From NCBI RefSeq assembly GCF_007827975.1, contig NZ_VITT01000015.1: a DNA stretch of 64,000 nt. One strand, given 5' to 3'. Numbering within the stretch: the first letter of the stretch is position 1; every line of letters starts with the position of its first letter. The position numbers were made by a program, and so were the translations under genes. The DNA comes from Nitrospirillum viridazoti. GTDB taxonomy: Bacteria > Pseudomonadota > Alphaproteobacteria > Azospirillales > Azospirillaceae. The notes under the pieces were generated by a model. The model saw only the letters and a list, made by a program, of their open reading frames with translations. It did not search any database and had not been told where the DNA came from. Positions 35,973 to 44,486 of the stretch are shown piece after piece.

Positions 35973-36101
35973 AGCGCTTTCCCCTTCTGGTGATGCTGGA
36001 TTCAGCGCCACCAGCCTACCCCGTCGCCCCGCGCGGCGCGATGGCCAACCGCCACTTATGGCTGAATGTCGCAGGGAAGATTACATCGGTAGGACGACCC
36101 C

Positions 36102-36632
36102 TCACCCCTGGGGCACGACCAGGCCCTTGCCCTTGCAGGCGGTGACGAAGTTTCCCAGCACGGGACCCAGGGCCTGGGGCAGGACGGCCTGCGCCCGGGC
36201 CCGGCCCCGCTGCTGCACGCCCGGCATCTCCTTAAGCATCTTGGCCCCCGCCGGCGAGTCGTAGAAGGCCAGGATGGCCGAAAGCTCCGCCTCGGTGAAG
36301 CGCGCGGCGTAGGCCTGGGCATAACCGTCGATGACGGGCGCCATGGCCTTGCGGAAATCCGGCAGCAGCGTGTGCTCGAACAGGGCGTCGACATCGGCCT
36401 CGCGCCCCGGGTTGGCGGCCTTCAGGTTGAAGGTCAGCGGCTGGACGGTGGCGCCCAGGACCTGCTGCATCAGGTCGTCGGCGTTGACCCTGTCCGCCAG
36501 GGCCCGAGCCAGTTCCAGGGCCTTGGGCGTCGGGGCGGCCGTGGAGGATTGGGCGAGGCCTGATCCAGCCCACATCATGACGACCAAGCACAGGCCGGCC
36601 ACGCCAGCGAAGAGTCCCTTGCGCACTCCCAT
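36102..36632 (-). CDS. Secreted DUF2059 protein, copy A
   Basis: A 176-residue paralogue of the gene downstream. Signal peptide KGLFAGVAGLCLVVMMWAGS (cleavage after GLAQ), then LELARALADRVNADDLMQQV, AANPGREADVDALFEHTLLP and the DUF2059 stretch LAFYDSPAGAKMLKEMPGVQ. Both copies end in CKGxGLxxPQG. The ATG at 36632 opens the signal peptide. About 130 bases separate the two genes, so they may be co-transcribed. Function unknown; probably periplasmic. Confidence 0.8.
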   Translation of the reverse strand: MGVRKGLFAGVAGLCLVVMMWAGSGLAQSSTAAPTPKALELARALADRVNADDLMQQVLGATVQPLTFNLKAANPGREADVDALFEHTLLPDFRKAMAPVIDGYAQAYAARFTEAELSAILAFYDSPAGAKMLKEMPGVQQRGRARAQAVLPQALGPVLGNFVTACKGKGLVVPQG

Positions 36633-36732
36633 TCCTCCCCTTCCTGTGCCCTACGGGCTTTATGCCCGCGAGCTTAGCGCCAGGAACGCCGGGTCCGGAA
36701 GATGGGGACGGCCGTCTACATCTAAATGCCAA

Positions 36733-36764
36733 ACGCCGCCGCCCGGCATCCCGGACGGCGGCGT
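36733..36764 (-). terminator. Terminator after the sulfate-binding protein gene
   Basis: ACGCCGCCG (36733-36741) pairs perfectly with CGGCGGCGT (36756-36764), with an inner CCGG/CCGG stem. On the minus strand it is followed by TTTGGCATTT. It lies 22 bases beyond the stop. Confidence 0.65.
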
Positions 36765-36786
36765 CGCTAATCGGTGCCGCGATGGC

Positions 36787-37794
36787 TTAGCCCGGCTGGT
36801 ACAACTGGTCGAAGCTGCCGCCGTCGGCGAAGTGGGCCTTGTGGGCGTCGTGCCAGCCGCCGAAGGTGGTGATGTCGAACAGCTCCACCTTGGCGAACTT
36901 GTTCACCACCTCCTGCAACACCACCGGGTCGCGCGGGCGGTAGAAGTGCTTGGTGGCCAGGATCTGCGCCGGCTGGGTGTACAGCGTCTGCAGGTAGGCC
37001 TCCGCCACCCGGCGGGTGCCGTGGCGATCCACCACCTTGTCCACCACCGCCACCGGCGGCTCCGCTAGGACGGAGACGGACGGGGTCACCAGTTCGAACT
37101 CACCCGGGCCCAGTTCCTGGATGGCCAGGTAGGCCTCATTCTCCCAGGCGAGCAGCACGTCGCCCAGGCCGCGCTGCACGAAAGTGGTGGTGGCGCCGCG
37201 CGCGCCGGTGTCCAGCACCGGCACCTTCTTGAACAGCGCCTTGATGAAGTCGCGGGCCGCCGCGTCGCCGCCCTTGGCGCGGGCGTAGCCCCAGGCCGCC
37301 AGGTAATTCCAGCGGGCGCCGCCGGACGTCTTGGGATTGGGGGTGATGACCTCCACCCCCGGCTTCAGCAGGTCCGGCCAGTCCTTGATGCCCTTGGGGT
37401 TGCCCTTGCGCACCAGGAACACGATGGTGCTGGTGTAAGGTGTGGAATTGAAGGGCAGGCGCTTCTGCCAATCCTTATTGATCAGGCCGCCATTCTCGAC
37501 GATGGCATCGATGTCGTAGGCCAGCGCCAGCGTGACCACGTCGGCCTCCAGCCCGTCGATGACGGCGCGGGCCTGCTTGCCCGACCCGCCGTGCGAGGTA
37601 TTGACGCTGACTTGATCGCCACCCGAGGCCTTGGCCCATTCCTTGGCGAACAGGTCGCCGTATTCCTTGTAGAATTCGCGCGTCGGGTCATAGGAGACGT
37701 TCAGCAGCTGCGAGGCGGAGCGCGCACGCACCGACCCCAGCATGGCCACGCCGGCGGCACCCGCCATGGCGGTCAACAGTGTTCTGCGATGCAT
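36787..37794 (-). CDS. Sulfate/thiosulfate ABC transporter substrate-binding protein
   Basis: Periplasmic receptor that captures sulfate or thiosulfate for uptake. The 335-residue protein has a signal peptide (RRTLLTAMAGAAGVAMLGS, then VRARSA). Family motifs are LLNVSYDPTREFYKEY, VNTSHGGSGKQARAVIDGLE, ADVVTLALAYDID, PNPKTSGGARWNYLAAWGYA and DVLLAWENEAYLA, all typical of CysP/Sbp. GGGGGA lies upstream of ATG 37794. No membrane or ATPase subunit (cysT/W/A) adjoins it, so it works with a transporter encoded elsewhere. It is divergent from the cys operon, which suggests common control by sulfur supply. Confidence 0.93.
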   Translation of the reverse strand: MHRRTLLTAMAGAAGVAMLGSVRARSASQLLNVSYDPTREFYKEYGDLFAKEWAKASGGDQVSVNTSHGGSGKQARAVIDGLEADVVTLALAYDIDAIVENGGLINKDWQKRLPFNSTPYTSTIVFLVRKGNPKGIKDWPDLLKPGVEVITPNPKTSGGARWNYLAAWGYARAKGGDAAARDFIKALFKKVPVLDTGARGATTTFVQRGLGDVLLAWENEAYLAIQELGPGEFELVTPSVSVLAEPPVAVVDKVVDRHGTRRVAEAYLQTLYTQPAQILATKHFYRPRDPVVLQEVVNKFAKVELFDITTFGGWHDAHKAHFADGGSFDQLYQPG

Positions 37795-38330
37795 CGGATT
37801 CCCCCTAGGTAGTGCGAGCCCCGGCCCGGAATCTGATGTCCTGACCCCGGAGCCCCGGCGGAGGAAGACGCCGCCCTGCGACAGGACATCGCACCCCACC
37901 CGCGCTGTTGACGCCCATGACAAACGACACCGCAATCTGTGTCAACCGAAACATTAATAACAAATAATTGATGTTATTATGAGACACCCTGATTCCCTGG
38001 TACCCGATTGCGCCGCCAAGCCAAGGCTTTGCCTGGATCCGCCCCAATTAACCAAAATGCCGATGTGGAATTGGAAGCGGATCACACCATGTCGGCGCAT
38101 GGCAGTGTTGCGGCCCCCCATCCGTTCCCCGCGTCGTCACCGTCGCCCTTCCCGCAATTTTGTCACAGAAGCTTGAAGGAAAATGGTTTTCCATAACCCG
38201 AGGCCATCGCCCCGGCCGTGGTGCCGGGCCTGGGACTATCCGGATGCCAGAACGCTAGAACCTCGACAAACATGCCGTTTACGACACATTATGAGAGAAC
38301 GTTGACGCTTCCACAGGAATATTCCGTACA
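37795..38330. other. 536-base divergent regulatory region of the sulfur genes
   Basis: No gene is seen. The section 37,920-37,990 is very AT-rich and contains the palindrome listed separately. A second inverted repeat, GGAAAA-N3-TTTTCC, lies at 38178-38192, and GAATATTC at 38317-38324 lies just before cysG. These are probably the promoters and control sites for the binding protein and the cys operon. Confidence 0.5.
37956..37978. promoter_or_regulatory. Palindromic operator candidate for sulfur control
   Basis: AATAACA (37956-37962) and TGTTATT (37972-37978) are perfect 7-base inverted arms with a 9-base spacer. The size and AT-rich arms fit a LysR-type (CysB-like) activator site. It lies about 160 bases from the binding-protein start and 350 from cysG. 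The regulator is not encoded in the window. Confidence 0.5.
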
Positions 38331-39809
38331 ATGTCCGCCGCCTTCCCCCTGTTCCTGACACTGACCGGCCAGACGGTGCTGATCGTCGGTGGGGGGGAAT
38401 TGGCCCTGCGCAAGGCGCGCCTGGTGGCGGGCGACGGCGGCGACGGCCGGGGCGCGCACTTGGTGGTGGTGGCGCCCGAGGTTCATCCCGACTTGGCCAC
38501 GCTGGCCGCCGAGGTGCGCCGTCGCCCCTTCGCCGCCTATGATTTGGACGGCGTCACCCTGGTGTTCGCCGCCGGCGAGGATGAGGACGAGGCGGCCGGG
38601 GTGGCCGACCTGGCCCGCGCCCGGGGCCTGCTGGTGAATGTGCCGGACCGCCCCGCCCTGTCCACCTTCATCATGCCGGCCATCGTCGACCGGGGGCCCA
38701 TTACGGTGGCCATTTCCACCGGCGGCACTTCACCCGTCCTGGCCCGCCGCCTGCGCGCCCGCATCGAGGCGGCGCTGGAACCGGGCCTGGGGCGGCTGGC
38801 CACCTTCCTCGACGGCTTCCGCACCGCCGTCCGCGCTGTGAAATCCGACGAGACCGCGCGCCGCCGCTTCTGGGAGCGGGTGATCGATGGCCCCGTCGCC
38901 CAGCGCTTCTTGGCCGGTGACGAGGCTGGCGCGCATGAGCAGCTGGTGAAGATCCTGAACGCCGGTGATGCCGGTGACGCCATCGAAGGCGGCTCCGTCG
39001 CCTTGGTGGGTGCCGGCCCCGGCGACCCGGATCTGCTGACCCTGCGCGCCCTGCGCGTGCTGCAGAACGCCGACGTGGTGGTGCATGACAAACTGGTGGA
39101 CGACCGCATCCTGGATTACGTCCGCCGCGACGCCCGCCGCGTCTATGTCGGCAAGTCCAAGTCCTGCCACACCGTCAGCCAGGATGAGATCAACGCCCTG
39201 CTGGTGCGCGAGGCCCAGGCCGGCCACCGTGTTGTCCGGCTGAAGGGCGGCGACCCCTTCATCTTCGGCCGGGGTGGCGAGGAGATGGCCGTGCTGCGCG
39301 CCGCCGGCGTGGCGGTTGAGCTGGTGCCCGGCATCACCGCCGCCGTGGGCTGCGCCGCCGCCACCGGCATTCCCCTGACCCATCGCGGCCTGGCCCAGGG
39401 CATCACCCTGGTGACCGCCCATGGCGCCAACGCCGGGGGCGGTTCGGCCGAGCCCGCCCTCGACTGGACGGCCTTGGCCCGCCTGGACCATACGCTGGCC
39501 GTCTACATGGGCTTGAGCAAGGCCGGCCTGGTGGCCGAGCGCCTGATTGCCGCCGGCAAGGCGCCCGGCACCCCGGTCGCCGTGGTGCAGAACGGCACGC
39601 GCCCGGACCAGACCCTGGCCGTGGGCCGACTGGCCGATCTGGGCGCGCTGGCCGCCAGCCTGACCGGCCCCGCCCTGATCCTGGTGGGGGAGGTCGTGAC
39701 CCTGGCCGACCCCTCGAAAATTGCCACCGATGTTTTCACCACCCTCAGCTCCACCCCGGGCCGCCTCGGCGACACGACCCTGGGAAGCGGGCTGAAAGCC
39801 GCCGTCTGA
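38331..39809 (+). CDS. cysG: Sirohaem synthase CysG
   Basis: Three-activity enzyme that makes sirohaem, the cofactor of sulfite reductase, from uroporphyrinogen III. The N-terminal dehydrogenase/ferrochelatase part has TVLIVGGGELALRKARLV and VDRGPITVAISTGGTSPVLAR. The C-terminal methyltransferase part (from about residue 220) has SVALVGAGPGDPDLLTLRAL, VVVHDKLV, RLKGGDPFIFGRGGEE and PGITAAVGCAAATGIPLTHR. The 492-residue length fits a full CysG rather than a split CobA/SirC. It leads an operon that makes and loads sulfite reductase. Confidence 0.96.
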   Translation: MSAAFPLFLTLTGQTVLIVGGGELALRKARLVAGDGGDGRGAHLVVVAPEVHPDLATLAAEVRRRPFAAYDLDGVTLVFAAGEDEDEAAGVADLARARGLLVNVPDRPALSTFIMPAIVDRGPITVAISTGGTSPVLARRLRARIEAALEPGLGRLATFLDGFRTAVRAVKSDETARRRFWERVIDGPVAQRFLAGDEAGAHEQLVKILNAGDAGDAIEGGSVALVGAGPGDPDLLTLRALRVLQNADVVVHDKLVDDRILDYVRRDARRVYVGKSKSCHTVSQDEINALLVREAQAGHRVVRLKGGDPFIFGRGGEEMAVLRAAGVAVELVPGITAAVGCAAATGIPLTHRGLAQGITLVTAHGANAGGGSAEPALDWTALARLDHTLAVYMGLSKAGLVAERLIAAGKAPGTPVAVVQNGTRPDQTLAVGRLADLGALAASLTGPALILVGEVVTLADPSKIATDVFTTLSSTPGRLGDTTLGSGLKAAV

Positions 39810-39822
39810 AGAGGATAGTCCC

Positions 39823-40125
39823 ATGGCCCGCGTTACCGACGCCCCCAAGGTCGTCACCGCCAACCGCCTTCAGGACGGCGCCGTCGTCTGGCTGACCGCC
39901 GCCGGTACGTGGTCCACCCGCGTGGCCGACGCCCAGGTTCAGACCGACGCGCCCTCGGCGGAGGCGGCCCTGGGCATCGCCCGCGCGTCCGCCGCCCGGC
40001 AGGAAGTGGTGGAGCCCTACGCCGTGGACGTGGTGGTGGAAGCCAACGGCCCCCGCCCCCTGAAGACGCGGGAGTGGATCCGCGCCGCCGGCCCCAGCAT
40101 CGACGCCGTTCCCACGGCGGCGTGA
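39823..40125 (+). CDS. DUF2849 small protein of the sulfite reductase operon
   Basis: A 100-residue protein starting 14 bases after cysG, with the DUF2849 layout (KVVTANRLQDGAVVWLTAAG near the N-terminus and VEANGPRPLKTREWIRAAGP near the C-terminus). In alphaproteobacteria this family is regularly placed between cysG and cysI. Its role is unproven; it may help sulfite reductase assembly or electron delivery, given the absence of a CysJ flavoprotein gene here. Confidence 0.85.
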   Translation: MARVTDAPKVVTANRLQDGAVVWLTAAGTWSTRVADAQVQTDAPSAEAALGIARASAARQEVVEPYAVDVVVEANGPRPLKTREWIRAAGPSIDAVPTAA

Positions 40126-40178
40126 CGTCGGCGTCCCCCAATTCCCGCATGAATTAAGACCACATCGAGCTTGCCGTC

Positions 40179-41900
40179 ATGAGCCCCACCGCCGCCGCCC
40201 GCCAGATCGACCCTCCCGCCAACGGCCTGCCCAGCCACGCCGGCATCTACCACTACGACCAGGTGGACCGCGATTTCCTGAAGGAGCGGGTGGAGCAGTT
40301 CCGCCGCCAGGTGGCCCGCCGCCTGGCCGGGGAGCTGACGGAGGACGAGTTCAAGCCGCTGCGCCTGATGAACGGCCTGTACCTGCAGCTGCACGCCTAC
40401 ATGCTGCGCATCGCCGTGCCCTACGGCATCCTGACCAGCCGCCAGGTGCGCCAGTTCGGCGTCATCGCCCGGCAGTACGACAAGGGCTTCGGCCACTTCA
40501 CCACCCGCCAGAACCTGCAGTTCAACTGGATCAAGCTGGTGGACGTGCCGGCCATCCTGGACCTGCTGGCCGAGGTGGATCTGCACGCCATCCAGACCAG
40601 CGGCAACTGCATCCGCAACGTGACCTCGGACCAGTTCGCCGGGGTGGCCAGCGATGAGGTGGTGGACCCCCGCCACTATGCCGAGGTGCTGCGCCAGTGG
40701 TCCACCCTGCACCCGGAATTCTCGTTCCTGCCGCGCAAGTTCAAGATCGCCATCACCGGCAGCAGCGCCGACCGCGCCGCCATCTGCATCCACGATGTGG
40801 GCCTGATCGCCAAGCGCGACGACGACGGCAATGTCGGGTTTGAGGTCTATGTCGGCGGCGGGCTGGGCCGCACTCCCTTCATCGCCAAAAAGTTGCGCGA
40901 CTTCCTGCCCGAGGATGAGTTGATCGCCTATCTGGAGGCGGTCTTGCGCGTCTACAACGCCTATGGCCGGCGCGACAACATCTACAAGGCGCGCATCAAG
41001 ATCCTGGTGCACGAGCTGGGCATCGACGCCTTCCGCGATGAGGTGGAGGCCGAGTTCGCCCGCATGCCGGTGGCCCAGTACCGGCTGGAGCCGGCCATCC
41101 TGGACGGCATCCGCGCCCGCTTCGCCAGCCAGCCCTATGAGGCGCTGGAGCCCATCTCCGGCGTCCTGGCCCGCGCGCGGCTGGAGGACCAGGCCTTCAA
41201 CCGCTGGGTCCGCACCAACGTCGCCGTCCACCGCCAGCCCGGCTACGCCATCGCCACCATCACCCTGAAGCCGGCGGGCGGCATCCCGGGCGACGTCTCG
41301 GCGGAGCAGATGGACGCCATCGCCGACCTGGCCGACCGCTACAGCTTCGGCGAGATCCGGGTGACGCATGAGCAGAACCTGGTCCTGGCCCATGTGCGCC
41401 AGGACGACCTGCCGGCCTTGTGGAAGGCGCTGTCCGACATCGGCTTCGGCGAGGCCAATTCCGGCCTGATCACCGACATCATCGCCTGCCCGGGCCTGGA
41501 CTACTGCGCCCTCGCCAACGCCCGTTCCATCCCCCTGGCCCAGCGCATTTCCGAGCGCTTCGCCGACCTGGACCGGCAGCACGACATCGGTGAGCTGAAG
41601 ATCAAGATCAGCGGCTGCATCAACGCCTGCGGCCATCACCATGTCGGCCACATCGGCATCCTGGGCGTCGATAAGAAGGGGGTCGAGGCCTACCAGCTGA
41701 CGCTGGGCGGCTCGGCCGCCGAGGTGGGCGCCATCGGCGACATCATGGGCCCCGCCCTGTCGGCCGATGAGACGCTGGACGCCATCGATGCCGTGGTCGG
41801 CGTCTATCTGGACCGGCGCCAGGATGGGGAACGCTTCCTCGACACCCTGGCCCGCATCGGTCACACCCCGTTCAAGGACAAGGTCTATGCCGCTCATTGA
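40179..41900 (+). CDS. cysI: Sulfite (nitrite/sulfite) reductase haemoprotein
   Basis: Reduces sulfite to sulfide with a coupled sirohaem and [4Fe-4S] centre. The 573-residue protein has two ferredoxin-like half-domains (FTTRQNLQFNWIKLVDVPAI, VTHEQNLVLAHVRQDDLPAL) and the cluster/sirohaem cysteines CPGLDYC (about 437-443) and GCINACGHHH (about 478-487). NCIRNVTSD is the family's conserved mid-section. Its neighbours cysG (sirohaem) and cysH fix its role in assimilatory sulfate reduction. No cysJ is present, so electrons probably come from ferredoxin or another donor. Confidence 0.95.
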   Translation: MSPTAAARQIDPPANGLPSHAGIYHYDQVDRDFLKERVEQFRRQVARRLAGELTEDEFKPLRLMNGLYLQLHAYMLRIAVPYGILTSRQVRQFGVIARQYDKGFGHFTTRQNLQFNWIKLVDVPAILDLLAEVDLHAIQTSGNCIRNVTSDQFAGVASDEVVDPRHYAEVLRQWSTLHPEFSFLPRKFKIAITGSSADRAAICIHDVGLIAKRDDDGNVGFEVYVGGGLGRTPFIAKKLRDFLPEDELIAYLEAVLRVYNAYGRRDNIYKARIKILVHELGIDAFRDEVEAEFARMPVAQYRLEPAILDGIRARFASQPYEALEPISGVLARARLEDQAFNRWVRTNVAVHRQPGYAIATITLKPAGGIPGDVSAEQMDAIADLADRYSFGEIRVTHEQNLVLAHVRQDDLPALWKALSDIGFGEANSGLITDIIACPGLDYCALANARSIPLAQRISERFADLDRQHDIGELKIKISGCINACGHHHVGHIGILGVDKKGVEAYQLTLGGSAAEVGAIGDIMGPALSADETLDAIDAVVGVYLDRRQDGERFLDTLARIGHTPFKDKVYAAH

Positions 41901-42399
41901 CTCCGGAAAGCTGGTCGACGACGCCTGGGTGCGCCTGGGCGATGACGACGCCCTGCCGGCGGCGGACGTGCCCGTCATCGTCAGCCTGGCCCGGTTCCAC
42001 AAGGACCGCGCCACCCTGGTGGGCCGCAACGGCGGCCTGGGCATTTTCCTGACCAGCAGCCAGCACCCCAAGGACATCGCCGACCACCTGGCGGAGTTCG
42101 CCCTGGTGGCGCTGGACTTCCCCAAGTTCCGCGACGGCCGCGGATTCACCACCGCCCGCGAGCTGCGCGAGCACCTGGGCTATCGCGGCGTCATCCGCGC
42201 CACCGGCCACACCCTGCCGGATCAGTACATGTTCCTGGTCCGCTGCGGCGTGACCCAGGTGGAAATCCCCGAAGGACGCGACCCCGCCCTGTGGGCCCAT
42301 GCCCTGACCGAGATCAGCACCGCCTACCAGGTCTCGGTGGCGGGCCCCCTGTCCATGGCGCGCCTGGCGCGCCACAAGACGACGGAGCACGCGGCGTGA
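41887..42399 (+). CDS. DUF934 family protein of the sulfite reductase operon
   Basis: A 170-residue protein overlapping the cysI stop by 14 bases. It shows the DUF934 pattern: LARFHKDRATLVGRNGGLGI, ALVALDFPKFRDGRGFTTAR and LREHLGYRGVIRATGHTLPD, ending with the QYMFLVRCGVTQVEI region. DUF934 genes almost always lie beside cysI/cysH in proteobacteria. The biochemical role is not known; support of sulfite reductase is the usual proposal. Its stop overlaps the cysH start. Confidence 0.92.
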   Translation: MPLIDSGKLVDDAWVRLGDDDALPAADVPVIVSLARFHKDRATLVGRNGGLGIFLTSSQHPKDIADHLAEFALVALDFPKFRDGRGFTTARELREHLGYRGVIRATGHTLPDQYMFLVRCGVTQVEIPEGRDPALWAHALTEISTAYQVSVAGPLSMARLARHKTTEHAA

Positions 42400-43112
42400 C
42401 CGGGGTGGGCGACCGGGCGGCCAACCTGGCCCGGACCTACGCCGGCCTGACGGGCCCGGCGCTGCTGGAGCCCCTGCTGACGCGGGAGCTGAAGGGCGAG
42501 ATCGCCCTGGTCTCCTCCTTCGGCGCGGAATCCGCCGTACTGCTGCACATGGTGGCGGAGATCGACCCGGCCACGCCGGTCATCTTCCTGAACACCGGCA
42601 AGCTGTTCGGCGAAACCCTGCGCTATCGCCGTGACCTGGTGGCGCGCCTGGGCCTGACCGACGCCCGGGAGATCAAGCCGCTGCCCGAGGATGTCGCCGC
42701 CCGCGACGCCGACGGCCTGCTGTGGCGCACCAACCCGGACGCCTGCTGCCGTTTCCGCAAGGTGGAGCCGCTGAACCGCGCGCTGGAGGGCTTCAGCGCC
42801 TGGATCACGGGGCGCAAGCGCTTCCAGGCCAGCACCCGCGCCGATCTGGTGACCATCGAGGCGGCCGAGGGCCGGCTGAAGATCAACCCGCTGGCGGACT
42901 GGGACCGCGACGACCTGGTGGCCTATTTGGACCGCCATGACCTGCCGCGCCACCCGCTGGAGGCCGACGGCTACCTGTCCATCGGGTGCATGCCCTGCAC
43001 CGACCGCGTCGCCCCGGGCGACGATGTGCGGTCCGGCCGCTGGTCCGGCATGGGCAAGACGGAATGCGGCATCCACCTGCCGCTGTCCGCCGTGGCGGCC
43101 CCTTCCAACTGA
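42396..43112 (+). CDS. cysH: Adenylyl-sulfate (APS/PAPS) reductase
   Basis: Reduces activated sulfate to sulfite, supplying CysI. The start is GTG 42396, overlapping the previous stop (GTGA) with GGAG upstream. The PP-loop-like nucleotide site is ALVSSFGAESAVLLHM. Cysteines 117-118 (DACCRF), 198 and 201 (GCMPCT) make the CC...CxxC [4Fe-4S] motif, which points to the APS-using type rather than the cluster-free PAPS reductase of E. coli. The catalytic cysteine is Cys224 in KTECGIH. Genes for sulfate activation (cysDN/C) are not in the window. Confidence 0.95.
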   Translation: MTGVGDRAANLARTYAGLTGPALLEPLLTRELKGEIALVSSFGAESAVLLHMVAEIDPATPVIFLNTGKLFGETLRYRRDLVARLGLTDAREIKPLPEDVAARDADGLLWRTNPDACCRFRKVEPLNRALEGFSAWITGRKRFQASTRADLVTIEAAEGRLKINPLADWDRDDLVAYLDRHDLPRHPLEADGYLSIGCMPCTDRVAPGDDVRSGRWSGMGKTECGIHLPLSAVAAPSN

Positions 43113-43119
43113 CCCCACC

Positions 43120-44295
43120 TCAGCCCTGGGCCTCCTTCGGCACGGCCTGCGGGCCGGCGGCGGGTGCAAGGGCGGCAGGGCGCGAGGCGGCGTCGCGCGG
43201 CTTGAACACCTCGCGCAGCTTGTCCACCGCGGCATCGAACATGGCGAACACCGCCTCCACGCTGTAGCCCGCCAGGAAGGCCGCGCCCAGCAGAGAGATC
43301 TGGGCAGAGGCCGTGGGCTCGATGGTGGCGACCACGCTCTTGTAGAACAGCCCGGTGGCCAGCCCCAGCGTCAGGCCCAGCGCCCGGCGCAGCACCATGC
43401 GGAAGCCCAGCTGCGGCATGAAGGAGGCGTTGACCACCGCCTCCGTCAGCACCCGCGCAATATAGGCGCAGGCACCCAGCAGCCCGAACAACGCCGGCAG
43501 GACGTACAGCGTCAGCGCCGTGCCGGCGCTCCAGGCCAATTCCACCGTGTGCAGCAGGATGGTGTCGGCATCCTCCCCCGAGGGGGCGGCCGGCGCCCCC
43601 GCGTCCCGGCGCTGGCAATAACCGTGGGCGTCGAAGCTGAGGGTCACGACACGGGAAAGCGGGTGGCAGATCCAGGGCGCGAGCAGCTTGGCCGCCGCCT
43701 GCCGCCGCAGTTGGACCAGCGGCTCCTGAGCTGCCGTCAGGGTGGAGGTTCCCTGGGTGTTGGTGTCCGCCCCCCCGTCCCCCATGGGGCGCTGCGCCGC
43801 CGCCCCCTCGATGAACAACAGCTGGCGCACCCCGGTCTGGGCCAGCAGGTTGGTGCCGTTGGCGGCGTGGATCTGCACGATGGCCGTGACCAGGGCCGCG
43901 CTCACCAGCCACAGGACGCCGCTGCGTATGGTCCTTTGCACCAGCCCCGCCCGGGTCAGGGAGCGCCACCAGCCCGCCAGGCCCAATTCGCGCCGGAACT
44001 CGCGGATATGGCGCAGGCTGGCGCTGGTGGCCGGCGCGATCACCACCGACAGCGCCTGGTAGACCACCCACAGCGCCTGCTTGTCCTCCAGGCTCAGCCG
44101 CTCCGGTGGGGTGGCGGTGACCCGCACCGCCGTGTCGATCACCGTCCGCTCCAGCGCCAGGCCCCGGCCGGCGGCATAGCCCAGCATGATGCGCACGTCG
44201 TCCTGCCATTCGTCCCAGCGCTGGTGGTCGCGCGCGTCCATCCCGCCTGCGGCCGGGGCCGCCGCACCGTCCTGCGCATTCGTTCCATCGGTCAT
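43120..44295 (-). CDS. Multi-segment membrane protein of unknown function
   Basis: A 391-residue protein ending 7 bases from the convergent cysH stop. Hydrophobic segments are IRSGVLWLVSAALVTAIVQI, TALTLYVLPALFGLLGACAY, MVLRRALGLTLGLATGLFY and ISLLGAAFLAGYSVEAVFAM. The N-terminal 100 residues are soluble and acidic/aromatic (DHQRWDEWQDDVRIMLGYAA), and a loop between the first two segments carries two cysteines (WICHPLS, GYCQR). ATG 44295 is chosen; ten upstream codons are open. I do not recognise the family. The arrangement suggests a soluble sensor-like part plus a membrane anchor, which is inference. Confidence 0.65.
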   Translation of the reverse strand: MTDGTNAQDGAAAPAAGGMDARDHQRWDEWQDDVRIMLGYAAGRGLALERTVIDTAVRVTATPPERLSLEDKQALWVVYQALSVVIAPATSASLRHIREFRRELGLAGWWRSLTRAGLVQRTIRSGVLWLVSAALVTAIVQIHAANGTNLLAQTGVRQLLFIEGAAAQRPMGDGGADTNTQGTSTLTAAQEPLVQLRRQAAAKLLAPWICHPLSRVVTLSFDAHGYCQRRDAGAPAAPSGEDADTILLHTVELAWSAGTALTLYVLPALFGLLGACAYIARVLTEAVVNASFMPQLGFRMVLRRALGLTLGLATGLFYKSVVATIEPTASAQISLLGAAFLAGYSVEAVFAMFDAAVDKLREVFKPRDAASRPAALAPAAGPQAVPKEAQG

Positions 44296-44486
44296 GGCCG
44301 CCCCCTGCCCGCGTCGAGATCTCAATTAAAGAGATATGCAGGCCGGAAGTCTTTCTCTTTTTTAACGCCTTGGCATTACCCCGTGCGGCCGTCATGCTTT
44401 TCCGGCCGGGGACGACCCCGGTCCAGCCACGCGCTTTAAGCCTGATGGCCGGCATCGCGGGCCTGAAGCTGGCGCACGGGTGATCC

